Below are positions 9,649 to 17,709 of a DNA stretch of 64,000 nt, piece by piece. Made by a program: the position numbers and the translations under genes. The DNA comes from Flavobacterium croceum DSM 17960. Its GTDB lineage: Bacteria > Bacteroidota > Bacteroidia > Flavobacteriales > Flavobacteriaceae. The notes under the pieces were generated by a model, which saw only the letters and a program-made list of their open reading frames with translations, was not told the origin of the DNA and did no database searches. The stretch spans positions 113,555 to 177,554 of the forward strand of contig NZ_PQNY01000005.1 of the NCBI RefSeq assembly GCF_002917885.1. Reading direction: 5' to 3'. Within the stretch, counting starts at the first letter, position 1. Every line of letters begins with the position of its first letter.

Positions 9649-10026
9649 ATGAAAAAATACCACATCATACTTGTAGTTTTATTAGGCATGCTTCTCATGC
9701 CTAATAATGCTATTGCTTGTGGTAAAGGTTCAGAAAAAAGTTCTTGCAAAAAAGAAATGTCTTCCCATAAAGCAGAAAAAAAGAGCTGCTGTGGTGATGA
9801 AAATTCAAAAAATAAAGGTAATAAAGGCTGCGATGGCAATTGCGGTCATTCAAAATGTGGTTGCTCTTCAACATGCCCTTCTTCTTCAGTAAGCTTTATA
9901 TCTGAAATTGATTCAAAAAATAATATGTTTAGCTATTCTTCAATCGAGAAAGTTAAATTTCCATACTCAACTCCATCAATCTCTGACGGGTTTTACTCAA
10001 TTTGGCTAATTCCTAAAATAAGCTAA
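9649..10026 (+). CDS. Small secreted Cys/Lys-rich protein, probable metal binder
   Basis: This 125-residue protein has a signal peptide (cleavage near NAIA-CGKG). A Cys-rich region (about residues 24-80) contains CC, CxxxC and CGxxKCGCSSTCP arrangements, and a non-Cys C-terminal tail ends in a WLIPKIS-like strand. The overall layout resembles the gene at 572: signal peptide, ligand-rich centre, short tail. I do not recognise a named family. It has its own -7 box, so it may be expressed separately from the ATPase. The signal-peptide coding region contains a perfect hairpin (9679-9707). Confidence 0.65.
   Translation: MKKYHIILVVLLGMLLMPNNAIACGKGSEKSSCKKEMSSHKAEKKSCCGDENSKNKGNKGCDGNCGHSKCGCSSTCPSSSVSFISEIDSKNNMFSYSSIEKVKFPYSTPSISDGFYSIWLIPKIS
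9679..9707 (+). other. Perfect 12-bp hairpin inside a signal-peptide coding region
   Basis: Bases 9679-9690 and 9696-9707 are perfect reverse complements around the 5-base loop CTTCT. The hairpin starts about 30 bases after the ATG at 9649. It could influence translation or mRNA stability, or be a repeat that settled in the reading frame. Confidence 0.5.
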
Positions 10027-10221
10027 ATCCAAACTTTGACAGCCATAAGTGTGTCAAATTCATAGCTTTTTGCTATCCAAACCAAAACAGTTTTAGAAAA
10101 CATTTTGCTACACTATTATCGTGTTGCAATCACAGTTTCTTTCTCTACTGTTATTCATTCAATTTTATTTTATCAAATCAATCAAGGTAACCTACTTTGA
10201 TTACTTAAACATTATTTAAAA

Positions 10222-11082
10222 ATGAAAAATTCATTTATAAAAATAATGGTAGCAACTATGATATTGCTATCAATAACAATTAATGCACAAATAAAAAATG
10301 CTAAAACCGAAACAGTTAAAGTCTATGGTAACTGTGGAATGTGCAAAACCAAAATAGAAAAAGCAGGAAGTATTAAAAAAGTTGCCAAAGTAGATTGGAA
10401 CCAGGAAACACAAATGGCAACTTTAACTTATGATGCAAGTATAACAAATCAAGATGAAATACTAAAAAGAATTGCATTAGTAGGTTATGATAGTGATAAA
10501 TTTCTTGCGCCTGAAGAAGTCTATAATAACCTTCCTGGTTGTTGTCAATATGATAGAGTGGTAAAAGTTCCTGTTAAAATAGATGCTGTTTCAGGTGAAA
10601 GTATTTCTGCAAAAAGCGATATAGAAATGGCAAATCATCCAGCAGCAATAGCAAATCAGTTAAAATCAGTTTTTGATTCTTATTTTTTGGTAAAGGATGC
10701 CTTGATTGCCTCTAACGGTGATAGCACAGCAGCAGCAGCAAAAGAACTAGTAATAGCTATTAACAATGTGAAAATGGATAAACTCGAAATGGAAGTGCAT
10801 ATGGTGTGGATGAAAATAATGAACCAGATCAGAGTAGATGCAGAACATATTGCAGATACAAAAGACATCAAACACCAACGTGACCACTTTACCACATTGT
10901 CAAAAGACATTTACACATTGATAAAAGTGTCTAAATATGAAACTTCAGTGTACTATCAATTCTGTCCTATGTACAATGATGGTAAAGGCGCCAATTGGTT
11001 GAGCAAAGAAAACACTATAAAAAATCCGTATTACGGCTCTATGATGTTAAGTTGTGGTAAAACGGTAGAAACTATTAAATAA
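10222..11082 (+). CDS. Secreted HMA plus DUF3347 metal-binding protein
   Basis: This is a 286-residue protein with a signal peptide. An HMA domain (about residues 30-95) carries the site NCGMC, and a CC pair follows near 111. A DUF3347 helical domain fills the rest. It ends in the family signature: CPMYNDGKGANW, then NPYYGSMMLSCG, with Cys and Met ligands. DUF3347 domains also occur at the C-terminus of CusB-like adaptors. A periplasmic copper/silver-handling role is inferred. The same C-terminal signature recurs in the protein at 15201. About 195 bases of non-coding DNA precede it, so it probably has its own promoter, though no clean -7 box is seen. Confidence 0.82.
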   Translation: MKNSFIKIMVATMILLSITINAQIKNAKTETVKVYGNCGMCKTKIEKAGSIKKVAKVDWNQETQMATLTYDASITNQDEILKRIALVGYDSDKFLAPEEVYNNLPGCCQYDRVVKVPVKIDAVSGESISAKSDIEMANHPAAIANQLKSVFDSYFLVKDALIASNGDSTAAAAKELVIAINNVKMDKLEMEVHMVWMKIMNQIRVDAEHIADTKDIKHQRDHFTTLSKDIYTLIKVSKYETSVYYQFCPMYNDGKGANWLSKENTIKNPYYGSMMLSCGKTVETIK

Positions 11083-11098
11083 TTTAAAAAAACTATAA

Positions 11099-12151
11099 AT
11101 GAAAAATGTATCAATAATAGCTTCATTCGTTGGAGCAATACTATTCACCTCTTGTACTAAAAATGATGACAATATGGATATGCCATTAAATATTGATTAT
11201 CCAGCTGCATACATAGTAAATGGCGAGGATGCAACCGTTTCAGTAGTCAAATTAAGTACTAATGAAGTGACTGGAACAATCGCGTTAATGGGAACAGGTT
11301 CTGATATGATAATGTGGCCACATCATATTTCGTCACATCAAAACCATTTAGCCATCGGAGTACCTGGTATGGATTTAAGTGCTGGTCATTCGGGTTTAAA
11401 TACATCTGGAATGAATGGAAAATTGTTAATTGTAGACGCTTTGAATGGTTCAATTGTAAAAAACATTACCCTCCCTTTAATGAACCATAATACTATTTAT
11501 TCTCCCAATGGAAATGAAATTTGGGTACCTCAAATGGATATGAACGGAAAAGTTTTGGTTTACAACGCTTCAACAAATGCTCTAATTAATACAATCAATG
11601 TGGGGATGATGCCAGCTGAACTAACATTCTCTTCTGATGGAACAAAAGCGTATGTAGCAAATGGCGACGATGATAGTATAACTGTAATAAACACAGAAAC
11701 AAAAGCAATAATCACAACTATTACTGTTGGTGATAATCCGGTTGGTGCTTGGACAGGAAGCAATGCCAAAATGTATGTAGACAATGAAGACGGACAAACT
11801 ATTTCTGTGATTGATGTAGCAACAAACTCAGTAGATGAAACAATTACATTGGGTTTCATGCCGGGAATAGCATCATATAACGGTCCTAAAAATGAATTAT
11901 GGGTTTCAGATCCAATGGCTGGAAAAGTACACTATTGGACTTGGGATGCAGGAATGAATATGTGGATGCACGGAAACTCATTTAATACTGGTGCTGGTGC
12001 ACATGCAATTGCATTCACTACAGATGGTAACACAGCATATGTAACCAATCAAACTGCTAATACAGTTTCTGTTGTAAATACTTCTAATCATTCTGTAATA
12101 AAAACAATCAATGTTGGAAAAAAACCAAATGGGATTGTCTTAAAAATGTAA
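11099..12151 (+). CDS. YncE/YVTN-family beta-propeller lipoprotein
   Basis: This is a 350-residue lipoprotein (lipobox FTSC). It has repeated blade motifs of the YVTN/cytochrome-d1-like type, such as AYVANGDDDSITVINTETK and AYVTNQTANTVSVVN, arranged as about seven blades. The sequence is rich in Met and His near the first blades (MIMWPHH, GMDLSAGHSG, MGTGSDM), which suggests metal contact. Proteins of this fold are scaffolds or binding proteins; no catalytic residues can be assigned. It follows the HMA-DUF3347 gene by 16 bases and is closed by a strong terminator, so these two genes likely form one unit. Confidence 0.8.
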   Translation: MKNVSIIASFVGAILFTSCTKNDDNMDMPLNIDYPAAYIVNGEDATVSVVKLSTNEVTGTIALMGTGSDMIMWPHHISSHQNHLAIGVPGMDLSAGHSGLNTSGMNGKLLIVDALNGSIVKNITLPLMNHNTIYSPNGNEIWVPQMDMNGKVLVYNASTNALINTINVGMMPAELTFSSDGTKAYVANGDDDSITVINTETKAIITTITVGDNPVGAWTGSNAKMYVDNEDGQTISVIDVATNSVDETITLGFMPGIASYNGPKNELWVSDPMAGKVHYWTWDAGMNMWMHGNSFNTGAGAHAIAFTTDGNTAYVTNQTANTVSVVNTSNHSVIKTINVGKKPNGIVLKM

Positions 12152-12160
12152 CACTTTAAT

Positions 12161-12198
12161 AAACTAAGTCTTATGTTGGCATAGGACTTAGTTTTATA
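12161..12198 (+). terminator. Rho-independent terminator after the beta-propeller gene
   Basis: Arms 12161-12175 and 12180-12194 form a 15-bp stem with one G-T wobble around the loop TTGG, followed by TTTTA. It starts ten bases after the stop codon. Confidence 0.8.
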
Positions 12199-12216
12199 CA
12201 AAACAATTGTACTAGT

Positions 12217-12699
12217 ATGTTAATCAAAAATCAAGTAAAACACTTTACATCTCTATTAATATTAGTCGCGCTTTCGATGAATGGACAGTTTAAAGAGGGT
12301 GATACGATACCATCAATTACACTAAAAAATAGTACTAACAGCGATGTAAACATATCATCTTTTAAAGGAAAATATGTGCTTGTCGATTTTTGGGCTTCTT
12401 GGTGTGCACCTTGCCGATTGGGTAATAAAAAATTAATGAAACTGTATAATAAGGTTAGTCCTGATAAAATGGAAATTATCGGAATATCAATCGATACCGA
12501 TGCAAATAAATGGATAAAAGCGATAGAAAAAGATAAAATCAAGTTTACGCAATTAATAGATCCAAATGGTTTTGATGCTAATACAGCAATACAATTTGGT
12601 GTTGAAGAATTACCATCTAAATACTTATTTAATCCCGAAGGTATTCTCATAGCTAAAAATCCTTCAGAGGAAGAAATAACGAAAATACTAAAATCATAA
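12217..12699 (+). CDS. TlpA/ResA-like thioredoxin-fold protein
   Basis: This is a 160-residue protein with an N-terminal hydrophobic signal or anchor and a redoxin domain carrying the active-site motif WASWCAPCR (about residues 59-67). It would act in the periplasm as a disulfide reductant or as a partner in copper/haem handling. Length and layout are typical of TlpA-like proteins of Bacteroidota. It opens a new run after the terminator at 12161, and the next gene (an HMA protein) starts one base after its stop, so the two are probably co-translated. Reduction of Cys-rich metal-binding proteins is the likely context, by inference. Confidence 0.85.
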   Translation: MLIKNQVKHFTSLLILVALSMNGQFKEGDTIPSITLKNSTNSDVNISSFKGKYVLVDFWASWCAPCRLGNKKLMKLYNKVSPDKMEIIGISIDTDANKWIKAIEKDKIKFTQLIDPNGFDANTAIQFGVEELPSKYLFNPEGILIAKNPSEEEITKILKS

Positions 12700-12700
12700 A

Positions 12701-13189
12701 ATGAAAAAAATATATCTAATGATTGCATCAATGGTTTTGATGTTTTCAATAAAAAGTAATGCACAAATCATAAAAGCCGAAATTAGAGCAACGGGTTTAA
12801 CCTGTTCTATGTGCTCCAATGCCATTAATAAACAACTAAAAACTATGTCGGAAGTAGTTAGTATAGAAACTGATTTGAACACCAATACGTTTACTGTAAC
12901 GCTCAAAGAAGGTAATGATTTAAGTCCAAAAGTATTTAAAGAGAAAGTCGAAAAAGCAGGTTTTTTTATTGGTTCATTGGTAGTTACAGCAAAGCCAGAA
13001 ACCATAGCTAAATCCTCATATATTTTGGTTAATGACAAAAAAAGCAATGCTTACGAAGTGCAGTTTCAAGTGGTGGACAAAGGATATGTAACCGAAAAGG
13101 AATTCAAAAAATTATCCAAATCATATAAGAATGTCGAAACCTACGCTTCAAACAACGAAGAAGATTTTCACATTAAAATGATAAACTAA
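12701..13189 (+). CDS. Secreted HMA-domain metal-binding protein
   Basis: This is a 162-residue protein with a signal peptide and an HMA domain (about residues 22-90). The site GLTCSMC gives the CxxC ligand pair and matches copper-type HMA domains (GMTCxxC). The C-terminal half (about 95-162) has no motif I recognise and is rich in Lys, Asn and Glu. It overlaps the next gene by one base and follows the TlpA-like gene by one base, forming a tight three-gene unit of redox protein, metal binder and barrel. Confidence 0.8.
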   Translation: MKKIYLMIASMVLMFSIKSNAQIIKAEIRATGLTCSMCSNAINKQLKTMSEVVSIETDLNTNTFTVTLKEGNDLSPKVFKEKVEKAGFFIGSLVVTAKPETIAKSSYILVNDKKSNAYEVQFQVVDKGYVTEKEFKKLSKSYKNVETYASNNEEDFHIKMIN

Positions 13190-13998
13190 TGAGAAAAGTA
13201 ATTTTATTGTTTGTAGTCATCAGTTGCCAAACTGTTTTCAGTCAAGAATTATTTGTAGTAACCGATCCAGCTAGTAATGTTCCAGCAAATTCTTTGGCAG
13301 TGAATGTGATGCAATCGGCGTTCAAAGAAAAATTTGAACCAGGTTACAATTATCATTTAATGCCAGAGGTAACGTATGGTATCAATAAAAATTTGATGGT
13401 TAGAGGTTCTGCATTTATCAGTACAAGAACGAATGCGTTGTATGCTGAAGGCGGCGGTTTTATGGCAAAGTACAGGTTTTATTCAGACGATGATTTGAAT
13501 AGTCATTTTCGTATGGCAGCTTATGGTAGGTACAGTTTCAATCGTGGCGACATCCATCAAGAGCAAATTGAAATTGTAGGACACAATACTGGTTTTGAAA
13601 CAGGAATAATTGCAACCAAGTTGATCAAAAAAGTAGCTATTAGCTCATCGGTTAGTTTTGAAAAAGCATTAGACAATAAACCAAATTATCCCTTTCCTAA
13701 TAACATTGGCGACAATGCAACCAATTATACACTGTCATTTGGAAAATTAATGTATCCGAAAAAATACTCCAGTTTCAAACAAACCAACATCAATTTTATG
13801 ATTGAATTTGTTGGACAAACTATTAATGAAAATGGGAAATCCTATTTAGATGTAGTGCCAGCAATTCAATTCATTTTCAATAGCCAAGCTCGACTTGATT
13901 TTGCTTACCGACAAGAGTTGATGAGTTCAATGGTACGTTCGGCTCCAAATGGGTTTTACTTCAATTTGTATTACACCTTTTTTAATTTAAAAAAATAG
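13189..13998 (+). CDS. Putative outer-membrane beta-barrel protein
   Basis: This is a 269-residue protein with a signal peptide (cleavage near VFSQ). Its alternating hydrophobic/polar strands and a C-terminal strand ending in aromatic residues (FYFNLYYTFFN) are typical of outer-membrane barrels. I recognise no specific family; such proteins sit next to HMA and TlpA genes in Bacteroidota metal loci. A role in metal passage or sensing at the outer membrane is only inference. It starts at the last base of the HMA gene's stop codon. Confidence 0.65.
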   Translation: MRKVILLFVVISCQTVFSQELFVVTDPASNVPANSLAVNVMQSAFKEKFEPGYNYHLMPEVTYGINKNLMVRGSAFISTRTNALYAEGGGFMAKYRFYSDDDLNSHFRMAAYGRYSFNRGDIHQEQIEIVGHNTGFETGIIATKLIKKVAISSSVSFEKALDNKPNYPFPNNIGDNATNYTLSFGKLMYPKKYSSFKQTNINFMIEFVGQTINENGKSYLDVVPAIQFIFNSQARLDFAYRQELMSSMVRSAPNGFYFNLYYTFFNLKK

Positions 13999-14005
13999 AA
14001 ACCTT

Positions 14006-14656
14006 ATGACAACAAAGAAGTTTATTCCGGCATTGGGTTATGATTTTTTAAGTGATTACTACGATTTAGCAATCAAACTAACCATGCCCGAAAAAAAATT
14101 CAGAAACAAATTAATAGATATTGTTAATCCAATTGGAAACGAAAAGATATTGGAATTTGGTTTTGGAACTGCTCAAAATATCATCTTACTAAAACAACGG
14201 TTTCCAAATACCAATGTTCAAGGTCTAGATATTGACCCAAAAATAAAATCAATTGCAGAATATAAGTTGAGTAAAGCGTCTATTTATGCTGAACTTTTTC
14301 TGTACGATGGCGAAAGGTTACCATTTGAAGATAATTCATTTGATAAAGTATATAGTTCACTCGTTTTTCATCAGTTAGATAAAGTAACAAAACTCAAATG
14401 TTTACTAGAGATTAACAGAATTTTAAAACCAAATGGACTATTAATTATTGGTGATTGGGGCAAAGCAAAAACAAAATGGATGCGCGTAACATTTTACTTG
14501 GTACAACTATTAGATGGCTTCAAAACCACCAGTGATAATGTGAACGGTTTTATGCCAAATTACCTTACTGACGCAGGATTTAGTGAAGTAAAGGAAATTG
14601 ATTTTATAAATACATCAATAGGAACTTATTCCTATTACAAAGCTTATAAAAATTAA
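14006..14656 (+). CDS. Class I SAM-dependent methyltransferase (Methyltransf_11 type)
   Basis: This is a 216-residue cytosolic methyltransferase. Motif I reads ILEFGFGTAQN (about residues 49-59), with the acidic end LDIDP about 20 residues on. Motif IV is near SLVFHQL, and NRILKPNGLLIIGDW is the usual post-IV block. It resembles ubiquinone/arsenite-type methyltransferases. However, there is no Cys triad of the ArsM kind, so arsenic methylation is not supported. It starts seven bases after the barrel gene. Its substrate is unknown. Confidence 0.8.
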   Translation: MTTKKFIPALGYDFLSDYYDLAIKLTMPEKKFRNKLIDIVNPIGNEKILEFGFGTAQNIILLKQRFPNTNVQGLDIDPKIKSIAEYKLSKASIYAELFLYDGERLPFEDNSFDKVYSSLVFHQLDKVTKLKCLLEINRILKPNGLLIIGDWGKAKTKWMRVTFYLVQLLDGFKTTSDNVNGFMPNYLTDAGFSEVKEIDFINTSIGTYSYYKAYKN

Positions 14657-14704
14657 GCTTCAATCAATTTCATTAAATTAAAATTAACTCTTAAAAATTG
14701 AAAA

Positions 14705-15175
14705 ATGAATAAAAATGAGAAAAGAAACAACCAAGTACTTATTACAATATTAATTGCAATAATGTCAATAATGAATTTATTAGCGCAAAACAAAAACAAT
14801 TCTATTGATCCACATAATGGTGTCATCAAAAAAGTTAAAAACTATTATGTTGAATCTATAATAAAAGATGGCAAAGTATATTTTTTCATACTTGATGACA
14901 AAAAAGCACCAATGAGCAATACTGAAATAACTGGCACAGCTATAATAATATTTACCGATAGTAAATCAAAAAAAGTAGAATTGACAAGTATAGAGCGAAA
15001 TGCCTTTATAATAAATGACATAAGTGCACATACTTACACTGATATTAAAGTAACTTTTAAAATCAAAGGGAAATCAATCTCTACTATATTTTCTAAAGAA
15101 AGAAAACTTAAACATTTCACAACAGATAACACTAAATATTATCACGAGCAAAGCACAGAACATAGTTACAAATAA
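14705..15175 (+). CDS. Hypothetical secreted protein
   Basis: This is a 156-residue protein with an N-terminal hydrophobic segment ending LLAQ that looks like a signal peptide. The rest is a beta-rich domain of about 110 residues with many Lys residues and a His-containing C-terminus (YYHEQSTEHSY). I recognise no family. A similar layout occurs in small periplasmic proteins beside DUF3347 genes in Flavobacteria. It lies 49 bases after a methyltransferase and 26 bases before the DUF3347 lipoprotein, and may open the CusA-type pump unit. Confidence 0.6.
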   Translation: MNKNEKRNNQVLITILIAIMSIMNLLAQNKNNSIDPHNGVIKKVKNYYVESIIKDGKVYFFILDDKKAPMSNTEITGTAIIIFTDSKSKKVELTSIERNAFIINDISAHTYTDIKVTFKIKGKSISTIFSKERKLKHFTTDNTKYYHEQSTEHSYK

Positions 15176-15200
15176 TAAAACAACTTTAAAATTTTAAAAA

Positions 15201-15941
15201 ATGAAAAAAGCAATAATTTTAATTACGATCGTAGCAACACTAATAGCTTGCAACAAAAGTACAAAGTCAGAGAAAATTGAAAGTACATCTTATGAAAACA
15301 AAAGTAGTAATAATCATGATCACCAACTCTTTGCGTGTTCGATGCATCCAGAAATTACTGGTAAAAAAGGTGAAAAATGTTCAAAATGTGGAATGGAATT
15401 AACAGAACCTGTCGCTCATTCCAAACTTGATAAAAATAGCGAAGAACCAAGTCTAAATAATACAAAGGCAAAAGTCGGAGTTCTCGGAGCTGATACTTCG
15501 GTGCCCCCTTTAGATTATGTTAATGATATTGTTATTTGTTATTTAAACCTAAAAAACAAACTAGTAAAAGATGATTCTGAAGGTGCTGCCGAAAAAGGGA
15601 AGATACTATTAGCTTCATTTAACAGACTTGATACAAAAACACTAGATGCTAATCAGAAAAAAGCTTACATAGACATTGCTGAAGATGCTAAAGAACAAGC
15701 TGAGCATATAGCTGAAAATGCCGGTAAACTAGACCACCAAAGAGAACATTTTATTTTGTTAAGCAAAGACATTAACGATTTAATTAAAATGTTTGGTTCA
15801 AAAATGCAACTATACCAAGACTATTGTCCTATGGCAAATGATGGTAAAGGTGCTATTTGGATAAGCGAAACCAAAGAAATAAAAAATCCTTTCTACGGCT
15901 CTAAAATGCTAACATGTGGCAGTTTGAAAAAGACGTTATAA
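15201..15941 (+). CDS. DUF3347 lipoprotein with heavy-metal-binding (HMBD) domain
   Basis: This is a 246-residue lipoprotein (lipobox LIAC, Cys about 17). The HMBD/YHS-like zinc-ribbon segment (about residues 45-70) shows the pattern FACSMHPEI...CSKCGMEL, and a DUF3347 helical domain follows (about 95-246). The C-terminus repeats the signature CPMANDGKGAIW followed by NPFYGSKMLTCG seen in the protein at 10222. HMBD domains are found in CusB and CopA-like copper proteins, so periplasmic Cu/Ag binding is likely. It is followed after one base by the haem-binding gene and leads into the CusA-type pump. Confidence 0.85.
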   Translation: MKKAIILITIVATLIACNKSTKSEKIESTSYENKSSNNHDHQLFACSMHPEITGKKGEKCSKCGMELTEPVAHSKLDKNSEEPSLNNTKAKVGVLGADTSVPPLDYVNDIVICYLNLKNKLVKDDSEGAAEKGKILLASFNRLDTKTLDANQKKAYIDIAEDAKEQAEHIAENAGKLDHQREHFILLSKDINDLIKMFGSKMQLYQDYCPMANDGKGAIWISETKEIKNPFYGSKMLTCGSLKKTL

Positions 15942-15942
15942 A

Positions 15943-16413
15943 ATGAAAAATAGATTAAAGAAAGTAGGTATTGTACTTTTTTTGGTAGTGGTTGCAATAC
16001 AATTTTATCAACCTGTCTTGAATCAAAATCCAGACCAGGATTATACAAATGATTTTATTATTACAACCAATGCACCAAGTAATATTTCAAAACTTATAAA
16101 GACATCTTGTTACGATTGTCACAGCAATAACACTGACTATTTGTGGTATGATTACCTTCAGCCTGTTCGAATGTTTGTAGAAAAACATATAACTGATGGA
16201 AAAAAAGAATTAAACTTTAATGAGTTTGGCAGTTATTCAAATCGAAAGCAGCAAAGTAAACTAGAAGCCATCGGTAAACAAATTAAATCGGATGAAATGC
16301 CATTAACTTCATATACCCTATTACATCGCGATGCAATAATTAATGAAGTCCAAAAACAGGAATTAATAACCTGGATTAATTCAATAAAACAAAACAGTTT
16401 ATCTGAAAAATAA
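15943..16413 (+). CDS. Haem-binding domain protein (c-type, single CxxCH)
   Basis: This is a 156-residue protein with an N-terminal membrane anchor or signal. The motif SCYDCHSN (about residues 58-65) is a CxxCH covalent haem site, followed by the conserved WYDYLQPVRMFV segment of the Bacteroidota Haem_bd family (PF14376). A conserved Met further on (DEMPL) could be the second axial ligand. It would sit in the periplasm on the inner membrane. Such genes are common next to copper-handling genes of this phylum; electron transfer for copper oxidation is inference. It is six bases upstream of the pump gene. Confidence 0.85.
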   Translation: MKNRLKKVGIVLFLVVVAIQFYQPVLNQNPDQDYTNDFIITTNAPSNISKLIKTSCYDCHSNNTDYLWYDYLQPVRMFVEKHITDGKKELNFNEFGSYSNRKQQSKLEAIGKQIKSDEMPLTSYTLLHRDAIINEVQKQELITWINSIKQNSLSEK

Positions 16414-16419
16414 GGAAAT

Positions 16420-17700
16420 ATGGTAGAAAAACTAATAACATTCTCACTAAAAAACAGAGCAATTGTGCTACTTGTTTCTGCAGGATTATTTGTGTGGGGA
16501 ATCTACAGCGTAAGACAAAACCCTATCGATGCAATTCCTGATTTATCCGAAAATCAAGTGATTGTATTTACAGAGTGGATGGGTCGAAGTCCACAGGTTA
16601 TAGAAGCTCAAGTAACATACCCTTTGGTTTCCAACTTACAAGGAATCCCTAAAGTAAAAAACATTCGTGGAGCATCTATGTTTGGGATGAGTTTTGTCTA
16701 TATAATTTTCGAAGATGATGTTGATGTTTATTGGGCAAGAACACGAGTTTTAGAAAGACTAAACTATGCACAACGCTTATTGCCCCAAAATGTAGTTCCA
16801 TCCCTAGGTCCAGATGGAACAGGTGTTGGTCATATTTTTTGGTATCATTTAGAAGCTAACGGAATGAATCTAGGTGAACAACGTGCGTTACAGGATTGGT
16901 ATGTAAAATTTGCTTTGCAAACTGTTCCCGGCGTAGCAGAGGTGGCATCATTTGGTGGTTTTGAAAAACAATACCAATTGGTTTTAGACCCTCTAAAAAT
17001 GCAATATTATAACGTCAGCATGATGGAAGTAATGAACGCCGTTAAAGCGAATAACAATGACGTTGGCGGCCGAAAGTTTGAAATGAGTAATATGTCTTAT
17101 ATCATTAGAGGTTTAGGTTACATAAAGAACATTAAAGATGTAGAGGATATTTCGATTAAAAATTACAATTCTATTCCAGTCAAAGTAAAAGATATAGGTA
17201 CAGTGCAAATGGGCGGAGACTTACGCCTTGGAATTTTTGACCAAAACGGAACAGGAGAAGTGGTCGGTGGTATTGTTGTTATGCGTTATGGCGAAAATGC
17301 GGATAAAGTTATCAAAGCGGTTAAAGCAAAGATGAAAGAGGTTGAAAAAGGATTGCCAGAAGGAGTTAAATTTAAAACTTCCTATGACAGAAGTGAGTTA
17401 ATTGAAAAAGCAATTGAATCTGTAAAAGGAACACTTATAGAAGAAATGATAGCTGTTTCACTTGTCATTTTGATTTTTTTATTCCATTGGAGAAGTGCAC
17501 TAATCATCTTAATTCAACTTCCCATATCCGTAGCAATTGGCTTTATATTACTTGAAGCATTTGGTATTTCATCTAATATTATGTCATTAACTGGTATTGC
17601 ACTTGCAATTGGAGTTGTGGTTGATGATGGTATTGTAATGGTCGAAAACGCCTATAGGACAATCTCCGAGAAACAAGAAGAAATGATTCATAATAAGTAA
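16420..17700 (+). CDS. cusA: CusA-type RND permease, N-terminal half (TM1-TM4), ended by an in-frame TAA
   Basis: This is a 426-residue protein covering TM1, the first periplasmic loop and TM2-TM4 of a Cu/Ag RND permease. TM4 reads IGVVVDDGIVMVENA, with the acidic pair near CusA D405. Intact CusA is about 1040 residues. Here an in-frame TAA (17698-17700) stops translation in the cytoplasmic TM4-TM5 linker, and the reading frame continues unchanged afterwards. The remainder is the next feature, with an ATG nine bases past the stop. The pump could be a two-piece permease made by reinitiation, a read-through product, or a recent nonsense mutant. No other lesion is visible in either part. Confidence 0.88.
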   Translation: MVEKLITFSLKNRAIVLLVSAGLFVWGIYSVRQNPIDAIPDLSENQVIVFTEWMGRSPQVIEAQVTYPLVSNLQGIPKVKNIRGASMFGMSFVYIIFEDDVDVYWARTRVLERLNYAQRLLPQNVVPSLGPDGTGVGHIFWYHLEANGMNLGEQRALQDWYVKFALQTVPGVAEVASFGGFEKQYQLVLDPLKMQYYNVSMMEVMNAVKANNNDVGGRKFEMSNMSYIIRGLGYIKNIKDVEDISIKNYNSIPVKVKDIGTVQMGGDLRLGIFDQNGTGEVVGGIVVMRYGENADKVIKAVKAKMKEVEKGLPEGVKFKTSYDRSELIEKAIESVKGTLIEEMIAVSLVILIFLFHWRSALIILIQLPISVAIGFILLEAFGISSNIMSLTGIALAIGVVVDDGIVMVENAYRTISEKQEEMIHNK

Positions 17701-17709
17701 GTTGACATT

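Noticed and set aside
14006..14656. ArsM-type arsenite methyltransferase
   Set aside because: The conserved Cys residues needed for arsenic binding are absent, so only a generic methyltransferase is supported.
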